Part shown: positions 12,295-24,863 of the stretch, piece after piece
Layout of the letters: every line of letters starts with the position of its first letter
Numbering within the stretch: position 1 is the stretch's first letter
Origin: Rotaria sordida
Lineage: Eukaryota; Rotifera; Eurotatoria; Philodinida; Philodinidae
Length of the DNA: 64,000 nucleotides
NCBI GenBank assembly: GCA_905250125.1
Contig: CAJNOL010000421.1
Coordinates: forward strand, 8,858-72,857
Direction: 5' to 3'
The notes under the pieces: model-generated
Database searches by the model: none
Told to the model about the DNA's origin: nothing
Seen by the model: only the letters and a program-made list of their open reading frames with translations
Program-made: the position numbers and the translations under genes

Positions 12295-14070
12295 TGGGTT
12301 AGTCTTGAGCAGATAATTTAGAGAAATATTGTATGATTAAAACAAAGACTAATACAATCACACACAAAAACGAATGCAAAAAGTTTGATAAAAAAAAAGA
12401 ATTTTGACAATGACGTATTCTAAATCTATTTATTTCATTGGGTGTAGACAAATAACGTATACTACTTCGTTTCAGTGAAAGACGCAAATTTATAAAGAAT
12501 CGAATGATGCATTTATCAAAAAAGGAAATTGTCTCGTTATGTGAAAAGGCTACTGAGAAATATGCAAAAACTGGGAGGTGCATTTGTTATGGGCCACCCG
12601 TTAATACAAAAATGTACAGGAAGAGAGAAAGTAGCTCTTGTGCTTTTTTTTCTACACATTTTTGTGTTAGTACGTGTAAATTTTATGTTTGTCATTGATT
12701 CTTCTGATAACACTGAATGATACTCTTTGAAAGCTCGAGATAGAGTCATAAATAACCTTAGTCAAATCTAAGTCTTTTTTTTTGTCGCAATTAGGTATTA
12801 TTTATCTCATTATTTATTTTCAACTACTACAATAATTGATTTTCTTCAAGAGGCATGATGATTACGAAGTATTTCATTGAAAAACATAAGAAAAGAGAAT
12901 AAAAAATATTCAAAAGTATATAAGCAAATTATCTTGTGAGGTTCTCTATTTAATCTCTTATACTGAACATAGAAAAGCATAAGGAAACAAATAATCACAT
13001 AATAACTATTTAGATCTAAAACAAATACAATACAAATAGTCAATGAAAAGACGAATATACAAAGAGACATTGTCCAAAACTTCTGCTTGTCCACGTTGAC
13101 AACAAGAATTTGTTTTTTTAACAACAGTTCCTTTTTCCTTACTTCTGGATACAATAATTAATAATGTTACATTTATAAATAAACACAGATAGACATAATC
13201 TTTGTAGCGGTCTTAACTTTCCTGACTTCTTTTTACAATCGTACTGATTTGTTTTTGTTTTGTCCAATGATTTTAATTCTTTTTTATTTTTTATGTTGTT
13301 TTTAAAAAAGCGATAAAAATGAAAAATACAAAATTATTCGCCAGAACAAAAGCGAATCGAAAGTCACTGGAATATATGAAGAAATGATAAAAAAATTTTT
13401 TTTCCAATAATAAGTTTATCTAGGAAAAAATCTTCTAACAAACTTATATTACGTTGCTTCTACTCATATAACAATTAAATACATTTGATTATAAATTCGT
13501 TGATCCAATCTATCAAATTTTTAATACTTTGTCTGAACTATTCATAACATAAAGAATAGCGAATATCATAACTTGTTCATACTAAACAATTACCTTACAT
13601 AACTAAGAATTTATTGAACTTCGTAAAAGAGCTTTCAATCTATTCATTTATGAGTTAAGAATTTTACATATTAACACCTTTGATATTCTAGAATGAAAAT
13701 CAAAAAGAAATTCTGTATCAAAGTCAGTAATGAAAAATGTTACCTAATCAATGCATTAATCAAAATATAAAATAACACAATCACAAGCTAATCCTCATGA
13801 AATATAGAAAGACATAAAAAGAGCATTAAGTCGAAAATAATTGAATAGTCATAAATAATTCTCTTGTCAATCATAATGAATTTAGTCTAGTTTGATTCGC
13901 TGTGTAGAAAATACCATTAAAAAATGATTTATCAAAAGATGTCGCTAGAAATAGACTCAAAACAGACTGTTAATGATCAAACATTTGTCAATATATTAAA
14001 TTTTTTTGCTTAGTTTTGAATCATGTAAAGAGTGATAAAAATCTTTGAAAGAAACAACCACCACCCAAGC

Positions 14071-14450
14071 AGACAAACTTTTAAGAAAATGCGTTTAAAC
14101 ACACAAAAATTGGTCTAAAATCAGCAAAAAGTGGACGTTTTTGGTTCACACTTGAGGTTTCAGACTGTGAGCCAAAAACACCCATTTTTCGTCCTTTTTA
14201 TGTGTTTAAACGCGTTTATATGCACATAAAAAAGAGTAAAAAGTTGTTGTGTTTTTCCAGCTTAAGAAAAGTGACTGTAATCCTGATCGTGCATCTCGAG
14301 TATGAAAAAACGACCAGTTTTTCTCTTTTTTGTACGTGTGTAAACGGATTTTTTGTCTGAAAACGCATTTAAACGCATAAAAGCGTTCACTTTTTGCTGA
14401 TTTTAGGTCAATTTCTGTGCGTTTAAACACGTTTTTTCAAAAGTTTGTCT
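14071..14450. mobile_element. MITE-like palindrome, 380 bp
   Basis: AGACAAACTTTTAAGAAAAT at the left (14071) is mirrored at the right end (to 14450). The arms run about 75 bp and share GTTTAAAC, CTAAAATCAGCAAAAAGTG and neighbouring sequence. The interior contains further GTTTAAACGCGTTTA-type motifs in both orientations, so the whole element may fold into one long hairpin. Confidence 0.75.
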
Positions 14451-16405
14451 ATCTGGACACCTTTATTTTACTTTGAAACGAACATTAATCTATTTCACAA
14501 GATCAAAAATGTTTCATTCAAGTTTTATTTCTTCTTAAAACAAAGACAAATATATGAAATAACTTTTTTAGACATAAAATGTAGAACACGTTTCACTCTA
14601 TTCTGTGATGTATTTGGTTTTGAACAAAACGTTTCAGGAAACCAGAAAGAGCAAATGCAAAAAAAACAATCATTCATTACCCTCCTGTGACAGTGGTAAC
14701 TGTCACCAATGTTCTCTCTTTCTTCTTTTTGTGTGTATACATTTATTCATGTTTGTAATCTCTTTGTTTTGTGTACTGTTTGTTGCGTTCATTTTGTTTG
14801 ATTATTACTATTGATTTCTCGCTAGCTATCATATTTTATTCACTATTCATCGCACACATTTTTCTTCACTGTTATACTTCTCGTTGACTGCCTCACTCAA
14901 TCACTCAATTTTGTACTACACTCATATTTCTCTTTGTCTCGTTTCTTATTATCTTCTTCGTCGTCTTATTAATATTTTATTCAATAAATTGGTAGATCTT
15001 CATGCATTCACAACTCGTTATGATTTCGTCATTTTTTCTTTCGATTAAACATTTTTTCTACGTAAAACAGTATTTCGATCTAAAACAAAAAACATGTCTA
15101 ATTATGATCACATATATTCAGTTCGTTTGCAAGTTGAGTATGTATTTCGACTTGAAATGTAATGACGTAAATGTGTCTGAAAAATCTGAAAAAAACAATT
15201 TTTTATGTCAACAAACTGTTCGTAACCTTCTTTGTTGTTTATAGTTTATTTTGACGTTATATTTTTGTCTTGATGATTTAGTCACCTAATTCCTTCTGTT
15301 AAAAAATGTTTCCGATCTCAGTTAACATTCATATGTCAATCGAATTGTTATAGTTCAAGAATCGTTTTAAATCAAGATAATTAATTATTAAATTTATGAG
15401 AATCTCAATGAAAGACTTGATATAAATTATTATAATTCCATTGAAAAATCTTCTTTAATAGAATAATTTGTTTTAAAACAAACCATATTTTAGATCATAT
15501 GAGCATCCTTATTATTGATTCATATTAAGGTTGATATACTAAAAATATTTCCTAGAACAATGTAGTAGAGCCTTTCAGTCACAAGAATAAAGCGTACAAT
15601 GGAACATATCATGATAGGAAGACCGTATTTCGTTGCTACAGGTCAATGATGAATTCTCTTAAGACTAATTGTTTACAGTCAAAATAGATGATACATGTCA
15701 CATAGTGAGAATTAATGACAAGTACGAGAATATAAGATAGTATACTACTCTGTTTATAGGAAAAGTTAACCTCTTCTGAACCTATCGAGATAGAAATCAA
15801 AATCATTGTCTCTCGAAAAAAAACAAAGACGTAAAGATATAAATATTCATGATTTAGTCATAAAATAAAATAGATTCATTATGGGAGACAAAGAAGAAGA
15901 ACAATGAATCAAATCATAAGAAATGAATGAGAAAGCAAAATATTTATCAAAAAATATATATATATATGAAAATAATAGCGAGAATGACTTAACGGTACGA
16001 GACGTAAGAGTCACAGAAAAAGATATTTTCGTTCTTGTTTTTCTTTTAATTTTCATCTATATAACGAATATGCTATAACAATATCAAATACTTAGGTAAT
16101 AATCAAAATCGATAACATCAACAAAGTAGATAAAACGTACAAGAATGGTAAGATGCACAAAAGAGATAGCATTTTTAAACAGTGTACAATAGATGATTAC
16201 AAAAACATAGGTTTGCATTCAATAATGACTTTTCCATATAAACATCTCTCTCTCTTTATATATATATATATGCATTGATTTATTTTTATGAAATCTAAGG
16301 CGCTCTGTTTTATTATTTTTTTAAGAACTTAATCTTTGAACACTTTTTTCGTTTCTCTATTACATTTTATTCATTTTCAATCAATTTTCTATTGATTTTA
16401 ATAAA

Positions 16406-19400
16406 ATGACATCTTCATCAAAAGATTATGGAAAACCTAGCAAAGATGATTGTCAAATTCATGTTGATAAAGAAGGTGAATCATGTGTTATTAAAATTGA
16501 AAGTGTTGGTCAAGAAAAAATGCTCAAAGAATTATTAGATCGTTTTAATAGTTTAAAAAATGAACTTGATCAATTATTAATTGGACAAGAAAAACAACAA
16601 CAACCAAAAGATATAATTAATGCTATAGAAGATATGACAATTAAATTGAAACCATTAGAAGATCAATTACAAAAAGTTAATAAACATATTGGTGATGATC
16701 ATATACAATTAAATAAATTACATACAGATTTAAATAAAAAATTTGATGAAATTAAACAAGATTTAAATCATTTTAAAGAACAACAAAAAAATTTCGGATT
16801 ATCAAAAGATATAATTGATAAAATTTTACAAAAATTAGATAATCTTGGTAAGTAAAATAAAGAAATAATTATTGAAAGAAAAACTCTTTTTTTTTTAATT
16901 TTTTGTAGATAAAATTTTAAAAAATTCTCATGATGAAGAACAAAAAAATCTTTTAAATGATTTACAAAATTTAAAACAACAAATTTCAACAAAAAATGAT
17001 TTAAAACCTATAATTGATGCTATTCAAACTTTTCAAATATCATTTGATAAAGAAAAAACAAAACCTGATATACTTGCACGAAAATTAGATTCAATTGATC
17101 AAAAATTAAAAGAATCTCATCCTGAACATATTGGACTTATAAAAGATATTCAAACAAAAATTGATTCATTAAATAAAATAACACCACAAACAAATGAAAC
17201 ATTAACAAAAATAAATGATCGTGTTAAAAATTTACATGCTGATACAATAAAATCTCATCCTGATATTATGAAAAAATTAGATGATATTAATCATCATGTA
17301 CAAATTCAACAAAATTCTATTATTGAACCAATGAAACAATTTTTAAATGAAAAATTAAATCCATTTATTGAACAACAAGTTAAAAAAGATGAAGAAGAAA
17401 AATTAGGTAAGATTAATAACTTTAAATGTATCGCTTTTTCTTTACCTGATCAGCAAAAGCATATTTCAATGAAAAAAAAAAACAACCAAAAACAAATAGT
17501 GAAAATTATTTTTGTTTTGTCAGGCTCTCCAAATATTGCTGAAAGAGATAATGATAGTAATAGTCCAAATCGTGTTCCTTTATGTATAAATGGAATGATA
17601 CCTGTTCTATTTAAATTATCTGATTCGAATGTCCTTCAAACATTCACAAGTCTGTTTCGTATTTATAGAACAATAGACACTTATTTGGTTTTTTTTCTTT
17701 GTTGTTTTTATTAAAATTAGGTGATATTACAAAAAAATTAGATGATATTCAAAAAAAATTTTCATTATCAGATGAATTTCAACGAAAACAAAATGATTTT
17801 ATTGGAAATATTTCTAAACAACAAACACCATTAATTGATGAAATAAAACATTTAACACCAATATTAGATAAATTAAATAAACAACAAGAAAAAGATTCAG
17901 AAAATTTCAATCGAGAACTTGATAAATCATTTCAACCTATTACACAAAAATTAAATGATCTATCGAAACAACAAGATTTACTTAAAAATATTGATTCAAA
18001 ATTAAATTATTTATCACAAAATATTCAAAAGGAAAATGATTCGAAAAAACGATCAGATACACAAAGTAAATTGTTATCAAGAAAAACTATTGGTATTTTA
18101 TTGAACATGATGGATACATGTTCAAGGAACAAAATTTTTAAAACAGGTCTTCAGGAATTTTTGAAGAGATCTTCAAAAGCCGTTGGACCTGTTTACGACT
18201 TCGGTCTTACTTTATCCAATCGAGCTGAAGTTTTTTCTCAAACAAACTCTCAGATGTGTTTTCAAAAAGCTTAAAAATACATCTACGAGTTTCTTCTTGG
18301 TATCTCCAGAAAAAAATTTCAGTCCGATCGGACCGAATAAGACTAGTGTCGTGGACAGGCTTGATAGTTTTTGAAGGCCTTTTCGGAAATTCCTGAAGAT
18401 CTGTTTTTAAAATTTTTTCCTTGAACATACGTTCCATCGATTTCGATAATCTAGCTGTGATAAGAATGTAAGCGCAATCGATTGTACTCTCGTCGAGAAT
18501 CAGAAGTAGTCCGAATGAGAGGGTATATCTTTAACAGTATCAACGGAGAGTCATACTTCTGAAGAGTCAGTCATCGTTATTAATCAGTTACCTACCTTCA
18601 GCCTGATTTCTTCCGTTTGATAATAAGATATATAACACGATTAATAGAAAAATCCCTTCCCAAAAAAACTCTGGAAACTTCTTATATTATTGAATAATAA
18701 ACGACTTGGTGGAAAAATACTTTCGAAACGAAAATCTTTGAGTATAATTATAAGACTTTATTATCATTCATCGCAATTCATAAATCATAACTTATTATTC
18801 CTATGAGATCGATGATAACTCATAGAACTTCTAAAATCTGCTGCAGTTTTACAAAAGTGTCAAGGAAGTCCTACATTGAAAAAAAAAGCAAGTTAAAAAT
18901 ATAATTTTTAGCGGATATTGGTAAAGAAATTTCTCTTCGTACTCAATCATTTCAACAAGCTCTTGATAATTTCTCAAAACAACAACAACCATTAATGGAA
19001 ACTATTCATGAATTACCTAAAAAACTTGATGATATTCATCAATTTCAAACACAATCAATTAAAGCAATTAAAGATGGTACATAATAATTAATATTGATTG
19101 GTTTTTTTTTTCTTCTTAATCTTTTCTTCTTTTTTTTTTCATGGTTAGGTCTTGATCAACAAATACAAAATAAAGATCGAGATAATCAAACTTTAATGAA
19201 TATTGAAAAAAGATTAAATCAAACATTAAATGATTCACCAAAACGAACTGATGTTAATCAAGATATTGAAAAAGCACTTCATCCATTTTCACAAATAATT
19301 AAAACATTAAAAGAAAGTATGTTTATTTTAAAAATTCTTCAAATTTATTTTTATTAAAAACCAAACTATTCTTTAGATATTGAACAATCTCAAGTCCAAC

Positions 19401-22400
19401 AACAAACAGAAACAAAAAAACTTGATAATCTTGAAGAACGTTTATCAAAATCTTTTGATACAACATCAAAATCATCAGATATGATTAATCCTATTATGAA
19501 TAAATTAAATGAATTATTAACTAATATAAAACAACAACAGCAACAAACAGATCCAATAATAAAAAAATTATCTGATGATTTACAAATTATTAAAACATGT
19601 ATAGAAAAACAAGCAACATCTGATGATATTTTATCAAAAATAAATGAAATAACACAAAAATTAAAAACTCCTTTAGAAGCATCACTTAGAGATATTCATT
19701 CAAAAGTTGAACCACTTCAACAAACTTCAAAAGATGTATTTCGAATTTTTAGTTTTTTTTTATTCATCAATATTTTGTTTTTTGTTAAATTCTAGTCACT
19801 TGATATAAAAAAAAAGAATGATGATATTATTCATAAAATTGATAAACTTATTGATCCTTTACATAAAGTAAATGATCAAATACAATATATTACTCAAAAA
19901 ATTGATCAAATTCAACCAAAACAAAATGATGATCTATCACAAAAAACATCAAACGATTTAATAAATACAATTAATAAATTAGATGATCAATTTCATAAAC
20001 AACAACAAACAAATAAATTATTAAATGATATTCAGAATAAATTAATACATTTAAATAATAATTTACCTATATTAAGTAAGATTTATTAAAAGAAAAAGCT
20101 TTGGTTTGTTTTTTTAATAAATTAAAATTGAAATACAATTTTATTATAGATTCATTGAAAATTTCACTTGATAAATTAAAAGAAAATGATAATATTAATA
20201 ATAATGATTCAATAAAAAATATAAATGATCGATTAAAAAATCTTGATGAAACAATAAAAGGATTATCTGATCAAATATTATTAAAATCTAAACGTTCAAA
20301 TTATGATGATGAAAAAATAAATACTGCTAATCTTCGACAAGTTCCATTAAGTCAATCAGTTGTACAAAATTCAAATAATTTAATTGCTTCATCAGATGAT
20401 CAAAAAGCAAATTTATTTGCAAATTTATTAACACTTCAAACAGCTATTCAATGTTCAGAAAAATTTTCATGTCAACATATTCCACAATATTTCAAACGAA
20501 TTGAACAATCTTCATTAGTACAAAATGATCAAGATTTACAAGAAGTATGTTATTCAAATATTTTAAATTAATTTCTTAATTAAACATCAGACAATTCAAC
20601 AGTTATATATTTATATAAATCACTTCAGAGAATTATGCATTTTTTTTATTTTCAATCTAGTCAATAATTATTCTTCTCTAGGAATGTACAGTGTTGATGT
20701 AAATACTAACAATGAGCCACTGGTACAGGGCCCATAAAAACATCGACTCGGAATCGCCTAGGTCCAAACCTGAGGGTTTTTCCATCAATATCTGGTATCC
20801 TTCGTGTACATGAACAAGTAAACGAGCGAGAGTTTAGCTATTTATTCGCTACTCTCAGAAAAAAAACACAATGCACAGTTATATCTTGTTGTTGGATTTC
20901 TTATCTGGGGAGCAGGAAGTTCACATAAATGTGAAACCGGGCCCGGAAGGACGCGCAGCTCTCTAATTGCGGCACTGATATCCGCGTTCACTGCCACATT
21001 GAGACAGTAACTCTATCAAAATATATCCTTTTCGTCACGGTATGTTAGAATACTTCTGTGAAAACTAATGTCAATGTGCACTAACTACACTGAGTCGGCG
21101 GTGAATAAGCTGAAACCCAAGAGCGCGATTGTCGATATTTTTAGGAGAGGTGAAGAACGAAACTCAACGCGACCTGATCCCTTCTACAACAGATGACCTA
21201 CCATCAAGCCGTTCATCTATTGGGGGACTGTCTCAGTCCTATGTACCTCACAACAATATTGTCTGATTATTTTTATTTCACTTTCTGTCAGAGTAAGGCA
21301 AATCGTGTTTTAAAATTTGGTTTCTGGTCAAAGTTACCACCACACCTCCTAATCGATAATTCTGTTAAAGAAAGAAAAAGTGAAAGTTCCGTATTTCAAG
21401 GGTATGTCAAAGTTATTCTCTAGAACTTTTCAGCTATTTCAAGTTTACTATCAAACTATCACGAGCCTATTTGTATATAAGTCTGTTCGATAATAAAACC
21501 CGAATACTTCATTGTATTTCACTAATACTTAAATTTTTAAGTATGATGAAGTATCTGAGCACTATTGCCAGACAGAAATAGCCTTGAAGTGCAATGAAGT
21601 GTGGAATTTTCTCTTTTTCTCCTTGACTAGAACTACATATCCCAATTTTTCTCTTTAGTTCTATATGTATGTTTTAATATATAATTTTTCTAGTTAGTAA
21701 AATGTGTTAAAGATCGATGCTTAGATACTAATTATATAACATACAATCCTAATGTACAAACTAGTGATCCAAATAAAGATTCTACGAATCGTATGAATTC
21801 TTTAAATAATAGTATTAATAATAATCCAATTGAACAACGTTCTGATAAGAATAATATTAATCGAACAAATGAAAATAAAGTTTCATTACCATTCGAATAT
21901 TTAACAAAATCACGTTATATATCATTCATATCAGAACAATCAATACGTGATAATTGGTCTAAATTATCTCAACGAGCACAATCTATTATCGAAGTAATTA
22001 TAAATCAACCATATGAATTTGATAATGGAACAAGTAAAAAAAAACAAAAAATATATAAGTTTTCAATTGTTTTTCGTTTTTGTTTTTTTGTAAAAAAAAA
22101 AAGATATTGATCGTCTTATTAAACAAAATAATCTTGAACAATATGCATTATTAACACGAAATGCAATTGAAAAATCTGATAAAGATTATGATAAAATTTG
22201 TTATATGATGGATTCAATTGTTTTTGATAAAATGACAATGATTGGTTGTCGAGAAGCATTAATACGTCCTTGGAATCCATCATTACTTAATCGAGCATCA
22301 TCAAAAGGATTTTATCCTTTTCTTTCGGTAAATAGATTCTTTTGAAAAAATAAATAAATAAATTTTCTTTTGGAACTTTTTAAATAGGGTAATGGTCGTC

Positions 22401-24863
22401 AAGAAGAAAGATTTAATGTAAATAAAGATATATCATTATGGATGGTTGAAACAGATGATACAAAACCATATTATCCAACAGAATTTATGCCAAATTTAGG
22501 ACGTTTAAATGATAAATATGATAAAATTCAACAACCACAATATAATGAAATTCGTTTAAAAAGACGTGATGATGAAACACGTTGGAATGAACGATATGCA
22601 TTTACAAAAGATAATCGAACAATTTTATTTGTTAATGATCTTCGATCATATTTTATGGATTATGATACAAAACGAAAATATCAAGTACATGATGGTGTTC
22701 CAATTAATCCTGTTTGTCGAACAGGAATTGCTGGTCGTGGAGATTTACCTTTTTGGGGACCAAATCATTGTGTTGTTGTTGTTTTATTAAGAAATATTAA
22801 TGATCCCGAAGTTGTTTTAATGCGACATCATGGTGATGCTCTTGTTTTACCAAAAGTAAATTTCTTTCTAAAATACGATCTAAATGAAGGGTTGAAGTAT
22901 AAAGGTAGAAATTTCGAATCTCTCTCTTTCCTACAGACGTAACAGACATTGTTGATATACGATTACATAATGTCTCATTATAATTAATGACCTATCATTT
23001 CAAAATAGAAGGCGAGTGATTGAGAGTCGAATAGCTCGGGAATGGAAGCAGCTATGAACCTGCGGTCTTCACCATTAAAAAGCGGACACCAGGGCACGTA
23101 AATCTATGGAAAAATTTCATTGGTCAGTGATGGACCAATAGGATGAATGCTCCTGGATATTTTGAAGGCTTTTTTCGTTGGATTTTGAACTTCACTTAAA
23201 CCGTTCGATAGAAAAAATTGTTCTCTTTCGATCTACACAAGGCCGAGCTCGATATCTTTCTCCGTTCGGTAGCTATAAGCATTTTTCTGAGATCTCCGAA
23301 ATCGGTCACGTGACGTGAAATCATGAATGTCTATCAGTTACCCCAAATTGGTTACCACAATCAATCCTCAAATGCGAATTTTGATTTGGGGATTTTGTTT
23401 GGGGATTGATTTGTGGAAAACCAATTTGGGGCAAATGATAACCTACTGGAATCATCGTTAGAAGCATTACATTATAGGTAATAGACCACGCTGAATTCAG
23501 TGGTGATGTTTGTTTTTCATTCTAAAGTAATCCGAGATCACTGTATCGAGATTTTCAATATATGTATTCTTTAAGCCAAATAGCAGCAAAAAACTAGGTT
23601 TACGAAAACTTTTTTATAATGATCTCAGGTTACTTTGAATTGAAAAACAAACATCACCACTGAATTCAGCGTGGTCTATTACCTACAACGTAATGCTTCT
23701 AACGATGATTCCACATCACGTGACCGATTTCGGAGATCTCAGGAAAATGCTTATAGCTACCGAATGGAGAAAGCTATCGAGCTCGGCCTTGTATAGATCA
23801 AAGAAGAACAATTTTTTCTATCGAATGGTTTAATTGAAGTTCAAAATCCAACGAAAAGAGCGTTCCAAAAGCTATCTTGAAAATGTCCAGTGGGCTTTCA
23901 TTGTATTGGTGTATCACTGATCAATGAAATTTTCCCATAAATTTATGTCCTCCGGTATCCGCTTTTTAATGCTGAAAACCCCAGCTCTATAGTTGCTTCC
24001 AGTCCCGAGTTATTTGACTCGCAATAACTCGCCTTCTATTTTGAAATGGATAGTACTTTTTTATTATATTTCCGGAGGATTTTAGTAAAAGTGCGGTGAA
24101 GAAATGTGTCTTAAAATAGAACGAATAAAATAACCTTCCTGTGATTAGTAACAATAGTTTCATATATTAATCTTACAGAGATTACCGTAACAACTTGTTT
24201 TTTTTTTTTGTATTTTCTATGAAATTTTTAATTGAAGGGTTTTTATGGTCATGAAGCTCGTTATGATAATCAAATAAAAATAATTCAAGATCCTGTTTCA
24301 GGACAAATTCTTCCACCAAATTTATTAGATTATTGGTGGTTAAAAATTGTTAAATTAAATGAAATAAATCATTCAATAAATAATCTTAAACGTGTTTTAA
24401 ATGATAGAGAATTAAAAGAAGAATTTGCTGAAATATTTTCACAAAAAGGATGTAATAAAAGTGTTGTATGTGCATTTGAAGTTTTTTTTTGGTTTTTACT
24501 TTCTTGCATCTTGTTTTTTTTTGTTAATTGATTAAAAATAGTTTGACAATGGTTATGTTGATCATCCATTAAATACAGATCATGCATGGGTTGAATCAAG
24601 TGTATGGAAAATACAATTTAAAGATTGGCGTATACCTGAAATGAAATCAGCAAAATATGCTATTGCTGGTAAATTTATTATTTGATTTTGATTTTTCAAC
24701 ATTTTTCTTTTCTATATATGTATATAAATATATAGATGATTTGAAAAATAATAATAATACATGTCCATTTGTTTGGATGAAATTAATTGATGCAATGTTA
24801 ATTGTACCTCATTTTGATCGAGGTATTCTTGTCGATGTACTTGCTACTGGAATGCCATTATAA
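16406..24863 (+). CDS. Giant coiled-coil protein with C-terminal NUDT9/TRPM2-like domain
   Basis: Fourteen exons join in phase: 16406-16847, 16909-17406, 17721-18092, 18912-19076, 19149-19316, 19377-19735, 19796-20075, 20150-20544, 21694-22033, 22104-22327, 22388-22855, 24238-24465, 24542-24668, 24736-24863. The product is 1,397 residues. Residues 1-900 are Lys/Asp/Gln/Asn-rich and dominated by heptad-like units of the type KLDDI/KINDR/LDKI, predicting long coiled coils. Residues about 1050-1397 resemble the ADP-ribose pyrophosphatase NUDT9 and the TRPM2 NUDT9-H region: CRTGIAGRG and FWGPNH near 1191-1209, then GYVDHPLNTDHAW. The Nudix box (GX5EX7REUXEEXGU) is absent where it should follow LVLP at the exon 11/12 join, so hydrolysis is unlikely and ADP-ribose binding is only an inference. 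No membrane segments are visible, so it is not a TRPM channel. The join of exons 8 and 9 across 1.1 kb is the weakest; two separate genes (the second starting at 21793) remain possible. Confidence 0.75.
17524..17658 (+). other. Possible 135-bp cassette exon
   Basis: Within the intron after exon 2 of the coiled-coil gene, an acceptor (TTTTGTCAG) at 17523 opens a reading frame in the correct phase. A GTATTT donor follows 17658. The interval is exactly 45 codons, and its phases (1 in, 1 out) match the flanking exons, so it could be skipped or included without a frameshift. The encoded peptide is Ser/Asn-rich and then hydrophobic, unlike the coiled coil around it. The donor is weak; it may also be plain intron. 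Confidence 0.35.
18115..18431. mobile_element. Palindromic element in intron 3 of the coiled-coil gene
   Basis: Arms at about 18115-18240 and 18300-18431 are inverted copies. They share TGTTCAAGGAA, ATTTTTAAAACAG.TCTTCAGGAATTT and similar blocks. The element starts about 20 bp after the exon 3 donor. Both strands show overlapping ORFs that are mirror images of each other, which explains the ORF-like signal here without a gene. Confidence 0.75.
20690..21430. repeat. GC-richer inserted segment in intron 8, unclassified
   Basis: This part of intron 8 differs sharply in composition from its surroundings, with blocks such as GGGCCCATAAA, CCGGGCCCGGAAGG and GACGCGCAGCTC. It has no convincing ORF. 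I found no clear terminal repeats. It may be a relic of a mobile element that expanded an otherwise short intron. Confidence 0.4.
22996..24048. mobile_element. 1.05-kb fold-back element in intron 11 of the coiled-coil gene
   Basis: The ends CATTTCAAAATAGAAGGCGAGT (22996) and its reverse complement (ending 24048) are nearly identical. Arms of more than 300 bp pair throughout, including CGATTTCGGAGATCTC and GGCCGAGCTCGAT segments. An inner pair carries AGACCACGCTGAATTCAGTGG and its mirror, so almost the whole element can form one hairpin. A further small palindrome around TTTGGGGATT lies at about 23340-23435. No ORF is present. Confidence 0.88.

Larger units (their letters stand above)
11391..16405. 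other. 5-kb gene-free region
   Basis: This separates the divergently transcribed EF-hand and coiled-coil genes and should contain both promoters. It contains two inverted-repeat elements (12069-12294 and 14071-14450) and short simple repeats, including CT and TA runs at about 16245-16271 just before the coiled-coil gene. Reading frames inside it lack coding character. Confidence 0.5.

Noticed and set aside
12299-12749. Cluster of overlapping ORFs on both strands
   Set aside because: No splice structure, no recognisable motif and no coding-like codon use; this is ordinary AT-rich intergenic DNA beside an inverted repeat.
18207-18437. Minus-strand ORF resembling the end of the preceding plus-strand ORF
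   Set aside because: The similarity arises because both lie in the arms of a palindromic element in intron 3; it is not a gene.
16406-24863. TRPM2-type ion channel
   Set aside because: The NUDT9-H-like end suggested TRPM2, but no transmembrane segments or TRP box occur; the rest is coiled coil.
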